Part shown: positions 42,701-54,617 of the stretch, one piece after another
Position numbering within the stretch: the first letter of the stretch is position 1
Layout: every line of letters begins with the position of its first letter
Origin: Cryptomeria japonica
Lineage: Eukaryota; Streptophyta; Pinopsida; Cupressales; Cupressaceae
Length of the DNA: 64,000 nt
Reading direction: 5' to 3'
NCBI RefSeq assembly: GCF_030272615.1
Contig: NC_081406.1
Coordinates: 189,809,391-189,873,390 of the forward strand
The notes under the pieces: model-generated
Seen by the model: only the letters and a program-made list of their open reading frames with translations
What the model was told of the DNA's origin: nothing
Database searches by the model: none
Program-made: the position numbers and the translations under genes

Positions 42701-43500
42701 CTAAACTACCTTGCAAACTATCTTCTACCCAGCATATATCATTGTCATTCATCGATTCCCACAAATCTATGAGGTGCTTCTGTTCTCATCGTAAACTCAT
42801 TGTTACACTTATTTTGGGAATTACTGCCCTTGTCATGATATCTTCATGCCACTCTGATTTTTGTTTAATTAATGCGATTGCCTTATGTTCGAGCATCATC
42901 TGTCTACCTATCCAATGCTTCGGGTGATCATGGCTCCTTTTAGGTGTATATGGAATCTTACTGTTGATGCTTGTTGATTGTTGCATCATTCCTTGGGATC
43001 ATGGACTGTACATAGTATTAAATGACACCCCTGACTTTGCGCTTTGTCCATTGTTATCATATGTCTTTTGATGACTTCAAAAAGGATTTGCAACCTCGCA
43101 GATATCTCGACATCCAACAATAGACAAAGTTTAATGTGTTATCACTCAAGATTGCTTGTAGGTCTAAAGATGCACCTGCATCATTTTGTCTCCCACCATT
43201 TAAGAAAAAGTTGGTCAAACAAAAATGTCAAACCAACAAGAACTAGTAGTGCTAGAAGCCAAAATAAGCTCAGAAAGATGAGAGTGCAAGAGAATGGATG
43301 ATCGAATTGGGGTTTTATCACAATTAACAATGGAACATTGTGTGTATAATAGAGCTATATCGGTTATTAGACAAAAAATGTGACAATCTGAGAGAAAATA
43401 TCAATAAATGCAAGAGCAGACATCGAATGGAAAGTTAAAAGAGGCCTCGTGAGTGCCAACTCACACCAGAGCAGGTGAGCAATGAGGACATCAATAAAAC
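39721..43500. other. Non-coding stretch with short tandem duplications
   Basis: No gene supported. Local duplications are present: a 34-bp unit at 42391-42458 and a 20-bp unit 'tgtgaattcactgtcatttt' at 42620-42659. The segment 41900-43000 has slightly higher GC and several 'actgtcatt' motifs, but no known family was recognised on either strand. Confidence 0.5.
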
Positions 43501-43511
43501 TTAAGAAAACA

Positions 43512-43795
43512 TATCGTATTTTGATATTGCTTCCATAGACCAATCTTTGTTGCTGTGTATGCTTTTTCTGCAGTGCTTTTGTCTTTTGCTACCCCTTTGA
43601 TTTGTACTTTTGGCTGTTCCCCACCATCCATCCCTTCTCATTTTCTGTCAACTGTTTGGCTGTCACTTTTGGCTTATTCCAGTTGGTGCTGATGCTAGCT
43701 GTTATTTCTACCCAGCATGTTTTTGTAGGGTGTGCCTGTTTGGGTTGTTGCTTGGCAGCTTGATTGTGTAATTAATTTTCTTAATTCAATATTAA
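43512..43795 (+). mobile_element. Possible 5'-truncated LINE tail
   Basis: A T- and GC-richer block with 'ttttgctacccctttgattt', 'ggtgtgcctgtttgggttg' and an A-rich end 'caatattaaaag', like plant LINE 3' untranslated ends. 'aagaaaac' occurs just before (43503) and just after (43796), a possible short target duplication. Confidence 0.45.
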
Positions 43796-44527
43796 AAGAA
43801 AACTAGTAGAGGACATGATTACTCTAAAGTTTAGGAGTAGTCGAGGAAGTTTGACTTTTGCTACAGTATCCAACCAATGGTAAAGATCATTATCAAAAAT
43901 TGATGGTTCAGAAGAAAATCCATGATCCTATCTGTAAACTTATTAAGCCTGTAAGCTTACTAAGCACTTGCCTCCCCATTTAGTGTTAGGGTTTATGGTC
44001 CCATAGACCATTTCAGTCTCCTGGATAAGTAAATTCATTATAATTATTGCAACAACATTTTATAAATCTAACAAGGCGAATAATCCATGGATCAATTACA
44101 TAGAATTTTGAAACAACCTTTCCAAGTAACATTCAAGTGTAAAAAATTGTTGCTCTGACAAAGTGTCGATACAATTTCAATGTAATTGCCCATCTACTGT
44201 GTTTCTCGTTTGCCCTATTTGGCATGAAATTTTTCAAGCCTTTGGCTTGAATTCAACAATGTTGATTCTACTCCTTAATAAAAGAATTGTTACCCTCATC
44301 CAACATTGGCACTACCCAATCAATATATGTGTACCTTCTACAATTACAACTGACAAAGAATGAAACTATGATCCGTTTTCCTGCCCCAAATCATGAATTT
44401 GAGGATCCATCCATCCCGGAACAAGTCCCACTTTATTCCCTCACAATTTGTGCAGTCAGGTAAAGAAAAGTTGTTGCTGTTAGTGTAAGTGACAAAAACA
44501 AGTAGCACACTGAGTTGTTGTAACATT

Positions 44528-46611
44528 CTATATCTTAGATAAGGTAAGTTCGTCAATGCCTCCAAGAATTCTTCTCACTTCATTTGACAGCTCAATAACT
44601 TCATCATCTTCGTGCCCTGCAGCATATTATAATACAATTTGGGAAATCAGATTTTATAGTGACCAAGTGGAAATACCCTTAAGTTAATGTACATGCAAGT
44701 TTAAAGGTTGTACATTCAAGAATATTTACCAATGTCATACAAAGCTTTTTCCAACTGGAAAAGATAATCACGGTTGTTCCCACATGGACCAACAGCTTTT
44801 GCAATTTGACTGCAGAAAACATATATTTGTGACAGATTAGTAAACTCCAAATACAAAATTGAGATGCTATAGTCCCTAAACAATCCATTCCTTTTGAGAT
44901 TAAAACTACACAAATCATGCTGAATATCATCATTTCACTTGACCATATAAATTCATGAATAAAAGGCACAGCATCAATCTTTGCCGAAAAAACTAGGTGC
45001 AACCAAAAAACCTAAAAGAACAGTATCAAGCAGCCGTTGAGGATAGAAATTGTTATACACCTTGCCATTACTTCCAAAGGAGCTGGGCCAAGAAAGTACT
45101 TGTATTTTATATCTGGAGTAGAAGTGAAACTGCAAAAAGCAATAAGACCAATGTGACATAGCTATTTTGTTGAGAATGCAAAATAAGAAACATTGTATAT
45201 GCAATAACCATGTTTCTATTATAACAATCAATTATTTATGCCCACTTAATAAACAACGATGAGATAAAGCTCTGTAATCTAAAAAAACCAACTACATTAC
45301 TATAGATCATAGAGCTAGGTACATACACTAGAACTCCAGACAGCAAAGGGGTTTCAGAGTCTGCCTCCTGCAATAAACAATTAAGATAATATTTAGATAT
45401 TTAATTATATCTGCTTACAGCATGATTATTTCTATTCATCCAAATATGTTGGACAATCATAGAGCTATTTTGCCTGTCAAAATTTAAATGCTCTGCACCG
45501 TAAACAGCATAATATTTTTAAGCAATTCCCTTAACATTTGTATTCAGCATATATTTCAAAGGTATGAATTGTATGCACAAAGCTGGTTTTGCAATTTGAG
45601 GCTAAAAGATATTTACTTACAAACTTTTTAAAAGAGAAAAACACATTTCAAATTCCAGCTGAGTTTTTTTTGAAGAGGATAAAGGCTCTTACTTGGTAGA
45701 AATCTACATAGGTCTTAATATCATATTCGCACTCCCTCCTTTCCAGATACTGAATGATATGCCAATAAATGAAGGTAGAATGTCAGTATGTTTATTTGGT
45801 ATTGCTCATAAATTATTAAAACTAAAGGAAATGTCTAGTCTTGCATTCACCTCTAAAGCCAATCTTTCCTTTTCAGGACTTCCTCTAACACAGAAAGCTG
45901 TACCCCACTGAAGAAGCCAATAAAAACAAGATCAGAACATTTGAAAAATCAGTGAAACTGCAGAATTGTTGGCCTCTCAAAATAAGAAAAATATACAGAA
46001 ATTTAATAATAAGACTAATGAAACAAAATTAAATAAACAGAGACCATTAGCCCAATTTATCTACCATAAATTTTAATGCAAACAGCTAGCCTAACTTATT
46101 CTCACCCTGCAAGGCAAACAGCCATGGACTTTCATGGTTTATACTTCACAGCCAAGTGATTGAAATTTAAAATTACATTCTCTACATAGATTGTTTCTTT
46201 AGTTAAGTAATGCAATTACATAATCTATGTACTACATCCATATGTCAATTTCTCTAAATTGCAAACAAGTAAAAACTAGTGTTTATACCCACTAGAACCA
46301 AACAAAGCACTTACACAGACTGCTTCATCCTGGGTTTCCAATGTACAGGTTCGAGCAGGGAATTCTGGGGTCCCACGGTGATCAATGCAGGCTGCAAACA
46401 CCAGAAACATATCACTTAAACATACATAAAAATGTTCACATTTGGCATTAATGCATTCTTCTTTGGTCAAATATTTGCTTTGGTGTATGGAACTATTCTC
46501 ACCAAGATGAAAAACTCTTCTGTATCCCTTGATGAAGCCAACAATTTTTTCGTCATAATCAAAACCCGGCCTCCACACCAATGATCCATACCCGAATACC
46601 CACATCACCAT
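44528..46611 (-). CDS. GGCT2 (ChaC-like): Gamma-glutamylcyclotransferase (ChaC/GGCT2-like), 8 exons
   Basis: Predicted to cleave glutathione, and perhaps other gamma-glutamyl peptides, to 5-oxoproline; the ChaC/GGCT2 family acts in the cytosol in glutathione turnover. Eight exons join in frame: 46503-46611, 46315-46391, 45851-45907, 45693-45749, 45327-45367, 45061-45129, 44730-44809, 44528-44616. All introns have GT donors and AG acceptors, and the frame totals 579 bases (192 residues plus TAG), normal for plant members. Residues 1-13 are [13 protein letters not shown], containing the YGSL substrate loop. [18 protein letters not shown] follows the first intron. [10 protein letters not shown] (82-91) carries the likely catalytic Glu87. 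FLGPAPLE and [18 protein letters not shown] are further family blocks. The ATG at 46611 matches the family start; a second ATG two codons on is possible. No lesion is visible, so the gene appears intact. Confidence 0.93.
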
Positions 46612-47280
46612 CCTCGCTAAGGCTGTGAATTCACAAACAACATTAGAATCTCAATCCCCCAATTTTTTCAAATTTGGGTAAAAAAAGCCCACATAGCAAA
46701 ATATCTTAGCTTTTCATTTGCAACCCATATCAAGAAATAGGCTTAAATCATCATTTGCACAAGACCCACATCCATACACATTGTAAAATTCTCAAATGAA
46801 AATGCACTTCCATGGTGAAAGAGGATGACCGTACATGATAAACTCGGCGGCCCTGTTCTGGAATTGTATGCTCCACGTACAGAAGACGGATGAATAAAAT
46901 TTGCAGTTGAGTATTGAATCCTAGCGAACCTTAACAAGGTCAAGGAATAGAATACAATGTCTGCTAAGGAAACGAGAAAAACCAGAAAACAAGGTAGCAA
47001 CAGCAAGCACAGAACACCAGCACCGACCAGGCCAAAGGCTTTATCAGAAAAGCGTTTGGATAGGGCAGAGAGGCACCAAATGGATCCTTCGGCACTAGAT
47101 ATGTCAAAACAATGGTACCCAAGTTCCCAACACCAGAATAAATCGGAGATCACGGGGCCACCATAGATCTAGTCGAAGAAACCGTAAAACTTGAATTCAG
47201 ACACGGAAGGCACAGGTGTCTGCGCTTGAGCTGCCGCGTTATAAGAGCCTCTGAACAAGTTTGCACATAATATATAGGCA
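46612..47280 (-). promoter_or_regulatory. Upstream region and possible promoter of the GGCT gene
   Basis: On the minus strand a TATA-like CTATATATTATG lies at about 47267-47278, followed by a segment richer in GC (47000-47240) than the surroundings, as expected of a first exon. An acceptor-like 'gtgaattcacag' ends about 15 bases before the ATG at 46611, so a 5'UTR intron between roughly 46930 and 46625 is possible. This is inference from signals only. Confidence 0.4.
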
Positions 47281-47639
47281 AAGATGTTACAGAGGCTCCT
47301 GCGGATTTTGAATTGAATTGGCCTCCGAGTCCTGTTTACGCGGCTTTCAATGGATTCAACTTACCTAATAACCTTTCCACTAATTAATTTCAGCTTCCTC
47401 GTGCATGGCATAGCATGACATGATGATGTGGTGATGTATGGATGATCCTAAAGAGATTTTTTCGGTATTGATTATTGTGTTAGTCAAAACACCGTTAAGA
47501 GTCGGTTGCTAAATGTGTGATTTTTGGCTAATTAAATAAAGAAGTATAATCACATAATAAGTAATTTAAATACATGATTTGTAATTAATTGTGAAAAGCT
47601 ATATAGAGTTAAATATTTAAATAAATACCTCTATATATG

Positions 47640-48095
47640 GGGTGAGAGAGATTGGGCTTGAGGAAGGATGTGAAATGGAAACCTTCAAATTTTGATGGTA
47701 TGACTAAAGATAATCTAGGGTCAGCAGGAGTAGGATGTGTTATCAAAGACAATGATGATCTTGAGACTACTAGGTAAAAAAGTTAGGCACAGTCACAAAT
47801 AACGAAGTAAATTTTCAAGAAGTGCTAATGGGAGTAATGGTCAGTAGAAGATTGGGCAATCAGAAGATCCATTTAGAAGAGGACTTGCAAATTGTCATCA
47901 AAGTAATTTGGGTAGTAAGAACTCCAAATTGGAAATTGGATGGATGGCTTAGACAGATCTTGGAGGTCATCACCTTCTTTGAAAAGTATATTGTCTCACA
48001 CATATACCGCAAAGGCAATGATGTGGCGAATGAGGTGGCAAATTTGTCAGTCAATATGCCAACAACGAAGACAGAGGTCACTTCAATCACATAAT
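47640..48095 (+). pseudogene. LINE RNase H domain remnant
   Basis: Plus-strand fragments in two frames match the RNase H-like domain (RVT_3) of plant non-LTR elements: VKWKPSNFDGMTKDNLGSAG with GVGCVIKDNDD, then after a frameshift EVLMGVMVSRRLGNQKIHLE (usually …EGDS, here EED) and VSHIYRKGNDVANEVANLSV, the HIxRxGNxxADxLA end. Stops near 47775 and substitution of catalytic positions make it dead. Confidence 0.75.
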
Positions 48096-48188
48096 GGTAC
48101 ACAACTTGTAGTCACGTCAGGGGACTTGTAATCATTTAATAATTGTAAGTGTCACCATACTAAGTAATCATTTTTCCCAACCTTTAAA

Positions 48189-48780
48189 ATGGACACAAGT
48201 GCAAAGTGTCACGATGTAACAAGATTCTACCATCTGCCTCTAAGCCAAAAAACACCAAATGGCCTTTTTGGAGATGTGTTGATGGAGGTGTTTAAGACCA
48301 AGACAGGGGTTGTTTTGCATGCAATTAGAATGGTGCTTGATGATGGTTACCTAAGTGGCAATGGGTGGTATAGAGTGAACTCTAACCTACCCTTGATGTT
48401 TTTGGCAAAGTTGTTAGACTCTAGTGAGTTAGAGTGTGCGGTCAAGAATCTGATGAATAAGTTCGCCTAGTTGAAATGATCTAGTGGGCTAAAGGATTAT
48501 CTAGAAAGAACAATATCGAGGCATGTTCTAATTGTAGATGAGAGTAGGTGAGTGAAGATGAGTGATGAGGATGAGAACCCACTGAAAATTCTAGTTGTGT
48601 GGGGTGTGATCATTAGAGTGGCAAAAAGAACGAGTTAGGCTCAAGTTGGGATAAATTTTGTCAAAGGTTGTGTAGAAGGGGTGGTGGTGGGAGACCAGAA
48701 CTAGGACTCTGCATTGGTGGAGGAGGAGGAGGAGGAGGATGTGATGCCAGAAGAAGAAGAGAATGGGGAAGAGGACGGGT
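48189..48780 (+). pseudogene. Unrecognised decayed frame with acidic end
   Basis: From the ATG at 48189 one frame runs open for 93 codons (GDVLMEVFKTKTGVVLHAIR, MVLDDGYLSGNGWYRVNSNL) and then continues through five or so stops to about 48780, keeping protein-like content (SGLKDYLERTISRHVLIVDE, VGINFVKGCVEGVVVGDQN). It ends in an acidic run of Glu around 48718-48780. I do not recognise it. It follows a LINE RNase H remnant but is not LINE-like itself; it may be a captured or transposon-borne frame. Confidence 0.4.
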
Positions 48781-49735
48781 GAGTGGAGTGGCCACTATGG
48801 GTTATGATGGTGCCTTCTCATGATGCTAATTTATGTTTTTGTTCTGTCATTAACCTCTACTTTTGTCTAAATGTGTAGTGTAGGGTCTGCTCATACTATA
48901 TAATGTAAATGATGTATACAGTAGTGGTGGGCCAATTTTGTAGTATGACCACCTAATAATTTGATATGATGTTGATCTTTGTTTAGATCCAATAGGAAAG
49001 GGGTGCCTAGTCTGGTATGTTTGAATTGAAAATAAAAGCTTAAATCTATGCCCAAGAAGGGGCTTTGGATGTGTTATGACTTTTGATATATATTATACGA
49101 CCGTGACCCTGAAAGCACTACATTTACTAATAAAAATAAATAAATTGTATTTTTTGATTAAAATTTATAACTATTTAATAATTAACTTAGATAAATGAAT
49201 TGTAACTAATTGTGAAAAGTCATGAAAATTGAATATTTGAATAAATACATATATTATATTATTTTTATATTTTAGAGAGTAATTTTTTTAACTCGATATT
49301 GAAATTCGCTAATGGAATGCAAGTAAAATTGAATAAAAAGGGAAAGTGAGGCATAAAGGAAGAATGCAAAATAAGAAAGAATCATTGCAAAGTGAAGGGA
49401 AAATGAAGAAGGAATGGGGAGCCTTGGAGATAAACATAACAACACATCAAAAATATTTGAAGGGACAATGCAAGAAAAAAACACCCATGGGTAAGAAGAA
49501 CCTATGCAAAGTCAGGGACAAAAACAAAGAAGGGTCAATAAAGTTTGGATTCTCAAGGGCTTGCATCCAACACATTGAAAAAAAAAAGAACTCTCATAGT
49601 TCCAAGGACTTCTAAGTAGAAGAAAACTATCATATTGGATGCTTCAAGCCTCAAGTGCTTGGTATTTCGACTAAAAGCAAATGTAATGGGTTAATTTTCT
49701 CACCATCAAGAGCAAAAATGTAGAATTGGTTAAGG
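48781..49735. other. AT-rich non-coding stretch
   Basis: Nothing supported beyond a purine-rich segment at 49320-49620 whose Lys-rich open frames are unconvincing. Confidence 0.45.
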
Positions 49736-49739
49736 AGTA

Positions 49740-50200
49740 GTGGAGAAATGAAAACAAAATTAAATCCATATTGAAGAGGATTATTTTATGGTTGGATGTA
49801 ATTTGTCAGGTAAAAAGGAGTGAAACCTCAAAAAGGGTCCATTTTAATGAATGTGTAGAGTTTTTGTGTAAAATATTGGGAACCAAATTTCATCCCACTT
49901 ACCCACACCATAGAAAAAACCCCAATGTGGATATAATTATATAATCTACCTTCAAAGTGTTAGGACTTGGGTATAGTATCAAAGTTGGAAATTTATTGGG
50001 ATCTTTCATCAAGCCAAATGAAAGGGCTAAGGATGGAGATGTTATGTATACAAGAATACATGTCCTGATAAACCTAGAATGTCCACCTCATATGGAGGTT
50101 GAAATTAAAAGAAAATATTGGATTGTGGTCACAAAAGTTGAATTGGAAAGAGTATTGATGAAATGCAAGATATATCATCTATTAAGGCATTGAATGAAAT
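49740..50200 (+). pseudogene. LINE ORF1-like remnant
   Basis: The frame 49957-50193 reads GLGYSIKVGNLLGSFIKPNE, RAKDGDVMYTRIHVLINLEC, then VELERVLMKCKIYHLLRH. It resembles the part of plant LINE ORF1 (DUF4283-type) proteins with the 'LG-x-FIK … R-x-V-x-I-L' block leading to a CCHC knuckle of the form CxxCxxxGH. Here the second Cys and the Gly are lost (CKIYHLLRH). An upstream part in the same phase begins near 49740 and has a stop near 49942. Confidence 0.55.
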
Positions 50201-50856
50201 AATGCAAAAAGGATTTAGAATTTACTAGATGGAAAATAAGCCCCTAAGAGGAGGCGACACCAATAAAGAGTGGATATCAAAAGAAAGGTAAGAAGCAACC
50301 TAAATGAATCAAAAGGAAAATAAAAACCCCATTTCAAGAAATACGTCATTGGGAACTTAGGAAAAGAGGGTTGCACCAATAAAAGCACAAAAGGAAGTAT
50401 AGGAGAGAAATTTTCTTTTGATATGGCAATGGAGCTATTTGGGATCATAGAGAATGCCAAGGGGGAGGAAAATCCCTTAGAAGAAAGAAATGATTTAAAC
50501 TCAAGGCACAATTTCATTAATGAATAAAAGAAGGATTTTGCAAAAGATGAAGTGAACATACTAAAGGAAAGGCCAGTAAGTCAAACAAGATAAAAAAAGA
50601 TGAAACCCAATTACAGGAAAAGAAAAAAGCAAAGGGGGAGGAAATCTAACAAAACCAAACTAGAATTGACAAGGATGGAAAGAGGACAAATGAAACTAAG
50701 ATCTAGAAAGGGAATAATACTTCCTAATAATCCATGAGGATCCTAACATGGAAGTTGGGGCTTAAATACCCTTAACAAGAGATGTCTACTCAGATGTCAA
50801 ACAAAGGCTATCAAACTAGACTTCTCTAATTTAGGAGACAAAATTAAGCAAAGAAT

Positions 50857-52517
50857 TGTTGGCATTTGGCATAACTAATGCAGATCAGGTGATGCAGTCG
50901 AAGTTGGATGATTGCACCAATAAAGGATAGAGTCTATTTGTGATGAAGAGATTGAGATTCTATGAATAGATGACATGATCAGTTATTTGTGTTGTCATTG
51001 TTGGCAACTGATGTTCTTGATGTTTTGTTTTGTCATCTAAGTGATTTGGTTTACCGGAAGACAAGGTTTACCAACAGTGAACTAAGTCTATGAAATAGGA
51101 CTTTAACCTGTAAAACAAAATTATTTTGATTGGATTGGTCGATCGGCAATGACTAGTGATTTGTGGTTTGGATGGTGAACTTGTATAATGGAAAGGTGTA
51201 TATGATCGGAACCGAAACATGTGATGATTATCGAAAGGCGTGTTTCAAATTTCTAATGAAGTTTTGCTAAGGTTTTAGTAGGGTTTAAGGACTTGTGAAG
51301 AAATCATCAAACCAGTAATGATTTCTGTTATGATAGTGATTGACAACGAGTCTACATGAATTTGGTAACACGACACAACCCGCGTGAAAGATTTGATAGC
51401 TATTTTGGCGCGATTCAAGGAAGATTTTCTTGGGAATCAGCGAAACACTTAGTAGAGTGTTTAGATGGTACAGATCAAATTTCCATGATGGGTTAAGATC
51501 AACCAACGGTTGATATTGCATTGTAATTTGTTGTAATGATCTGTATAGCAATATATGATGATCTCTTGTGATCTAAAATTGTAAATTCATGATAGATAAT
51601 TAGGTTTTGTGGCCGACCTAGTTGAGATGGCTATTTAGGTTGACACAGTTGATGTTTATTGTGTCGGTGGTCTTAGAGAATGTGTTAAGTCGTCCAAGTG
51701 AAGTGTGAGATTTTCTTGAGAGTTGCAGAGTGTTGTGTATAACTGGATTTGATCAAGCAAGCAGAGAAGTGCAAGTAAATAGATCATTTTCTTACTTTTG
51801 TTCCCTAACAGTTGCAACAGGTTAAATTCCTTAACTAGACAGGTTCTAACAGACCTTAAACATTTAAGTCCCCTAACAGGGTAGCTCTCAAAAGAGTATT
51901 AAATCCTCTCATAAGGTTGATCCTAACAGATCATCAAGCTCCTAATCGGGCTGCAAGGCAAATCCGCTAACCGAGTGACTCCTAACAGGGTCTTCTCCTA
52001 ACCGGGTGTATTGTAAGCTCCTAACACGGTGTACTTCAAAAGAGTACAAATATTTGTGGGTGCCAACTCCCATTGTGTTTTTTCCCTATTTGGGTTTCCA
52101 CGTCAAAAACTTATGGTGTTCATGTGTGGAATGTTTTTCATGTGATGTTCTTGTTTATATCTCATTTCATGCATTATCTCTGAGACACAGGTTATGATGT
52201 TTTATCAAAAGTTTATCAAAGGTTATCAGTATTGATAAGAGGTTGTTTGAGAAAGTATTTGATCTTATTGATAAGGTTAATGAGTTGGTAAATGATCAAG
52301 TTTATATGATTGCTTTGGTGGTGAAAGTATTGGTAAATGATTTGATTAATGTGATAAGCAAATCTGATAAAGAGGTTATTAGATTTGATTATAGAAGTTG
52401 AGATATTTGTTAAATGGTTTCAGATCTGAGATAAGTTTGATTTTGAGTTAAAGTTTGAATTGGTCTTAATACTGATTCACCCCCCCCAGTATTAACCGGA
52501 TCCTCATAGGATTAACA
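50857..52517 (+). repeat. Solo LTR, element B family
   Basis: Begins TGTTGGCATTTGGCATAAC and ends AGGATTAACA, the same ends and internal order as the LTRs of B and D, including the 'ttccctaacagttgcaac' block, the 'tcctaacaggg' repeats, 'ttccctatttgggtttccac' and 'gattcaccccccc'. It is flanked by the perfect pentamer AGAAT (50852-50856 and 52518-52522). One LTR with an intact duplication and no internal region is the product expected from recombination between two LTRs. Confidence 0.93.
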
Positions 52518-52522
52518 AGAAT

Positions 52523-53340
52523 AACCTAACAAACTCGTGTTGAAGTGGAGATAATGGGGACAATATTTTGAAAGGTAGATGATGCATCAAGAGAAGTTGG
52601 GAACAATGTGAAATCCCGTTATAATCGATGTAAAGAGAATTCATGTAAATTAGCAATAGATGATATGCAAAATAAAACCATTTAACTCTAATAATGTTTT
52701 CTTCATAATAAATATCTATGGCCTAGTAGGACACACAATAAAATTATCTATCTTGATGTGTGCAAGAAGTGTCCATTGCTTCCTAGATAATCAAAATGAA
52801 TTGAAGCTTGTCCTTTTATACAACACCTTAGAATACAATTTCAAATATGTTGTACTCTAATTAGTGAAAAATGACTAGTTGGAGGGGGACAATGTGGGCT
52901 CAGTATAAAAAAAATTCAAAGTGTAGGGATCAATTTTGCACCATGGAAACGAACCAAGGTAGAAAATGATAAATTATAAATTAGGTTTGGATCCACATAA
53001 TGCAAGTAGTTGAAATCAAGTAAGTTGAGTGAATCCACCAATCTTTATGTAGAAATATGTCACTTGTATTCTAATTATTGCATAAATGACAAACTACATC
53101 AAAGTAAATCCAAAATGAATTTGAAAAGTGTGGGCACTGCAATTTTCACCATCACTAATCGATAAATTGATATGTGAAGAAATATGTATAAAAGTGTTAA
53201 CCATTCACTACTAATAACTAGTTTTTAAATTAAAATATTATAATGCTGGAATTCGCATACCCATGCCATTTTCAATTTAGTTTTAAGTTTACCTCAATGG
53301 ATGTTTTCAATACAATTACTTATCGACAAGTGACACACTC
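52523..53340. other. AT-rich non-coding stretch
   Basis: No supported feature was seen. Confidence 0.5.
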
Positions 53341-53343
53341 TTG

Positions 53344-54177
53344 TGCTAGGTTTGGCTCATGTCATGATCCCTATCCATCTACATTTACTATCATCTCTAC
53401 TTTTCTTACATATTCATCATGTATCCCTCATTTACTACACCCCATTTATGCTCACTCTTATACTTATACTCTCGACATTAAGAGTATCACTTTATTACTT
53501 AGGTTCATTTCTTTGTTGCCCAAGATCAAACACATAGTGCACATGAACGAACCCCAAATTCATATTTTTAAAATTTATAATCTAACTTTCTAACTGCTTC
53601 CAGCTAGTTGGTGTAAGATGTCTTAACACATATTTGTGTAACTTGTTGTCATGTCTTGGTATTTAAAGATATCCAATGTGTCATTGATTTAGATGCAAGG
53701 ATAAAGATCAATGTTTGGCTCATGTCATGATCTCTATCCATCTACATTTACTACCATCTACACTCATTCCCACATGTTCACCATTTATCCCTCGTTTATG
53801 CTCACTCTCATACTTCTACTCCCTACATAATTAAGAATATCACTTTATTAGCTAGGTTCATTTCTATGTTGCTCAAGATCAAAAGTACAACACACATGAA
53901 TGAACCTCAAATTCACATTTTAAACTTTAAAATTTAACTTTTCTACTACTTCCTACTAGTTGGTGTAAATCTTAACACACATTTATTGTTGCTATGTTTT
54001 AGTTTTTAAAGATATCTAATCAAAAGTACAACACACATGAATGAACCTCAAATTCACATTTTAAACTTTAAACTTTAACTTTTCTACTACTTCCTACTAG
54101 TTGGTGTAAATCTTAACACACATTTATTGTTACTATGTTTTAGTTTTTAAAGATATCTAATGTGCCATTAATTCAAA
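53344..54177 (+). repeat. Tandem duplication (about 365 bp) with newer 141-bp duplication
   Basis: 'ggctcatgtcatgatc' starts two diverged copies (53354 and 53717) that run in parallel through 'aggttcatttct', 'atgaac(g/t)aacc', 'agttggtgtaa' and 'aaagatatc'. Inside the second copy, 53879-54019 is repeated at 54020-54160 with only about two differences over 141 bases, so the smaller duplication is much younger. Confidence 0.88.
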
Positions 54178-54388
54178 CACAAGAATAAAGAAAATTCGAT
54201 ATCACACTCATCAATTCCTAAAACAACAAAAGAATCAAAATACAAATCACCAATATATATCACTTGTATGACAGTGTATGTTATCTTCGAATATTCACTC
54301 AATCATAAAAATAATCAATCCAAAAATTTATCCTAAGAAACTTGACATTCACAAATTTTCTTATAACATTTTTAAACACCACAATCCT

Positions 54389-54577
54389 TTAACATGTATA
54401 GCTTCAGGAATCAACTCTGTGAATTTTTTTGCTCGATGTTTCAAATCAAACTCCATGATCCATCATCGGGAATAAGAAAGCAGAACAAGAGACACAAGAT
54501 GATGGATCGTGAAGTTTGATCCAAAACGTCGAGCAAAAACATTCACACAGTTGATTCTTAAAATCTATACATGTTAA
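54389..54577. repeat. Long near-perfect inverted repeat (hairpin)
   Basis: A left arm of about 79 bases (54389-54467) and a right arm of about 80 bases (54498-54577) are reverse complements with few mismatches; the loop is 30 bases. Shared blocks include 'acatgtatag'/'ctatacatgt', 'gaatcaact'/'agttgattc', 'ttttgctcga'/'tcgagcaaaa' and 'gatccatcatc'/'gatgatggatc'. The direct repeat ACCACAATCCTT occurs at 54378-54389 and 54606-54617, on either side. The segment could be a foldback-type transposon or a small-RNA hairpin. There is no coding frame. Confidence 0.88.
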
Positions 54578-54617
54578 CAATATGGACTGTGAAAATCATA
54601 TATCTACCACAATCCTT

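Noticed and set aside
41902-42927. Several 60-114-codon frames on both strands
   Set aside because: They overlap each other, carry local tandem duplications and show no known domain.
45693-45911. 72-codon plus frame
   Set aside because: It is the antisense of GGCT exons 3 and 4.
46743-47153. 136-codon minus frame with a hydrophobic stretch upstream of the GGCT gene
   Set aside because: It starts at GTG with no ATG ahead of the hydrophobic part, no family was recognised, and it lies where a 5' untranslated exon and intron are expected.
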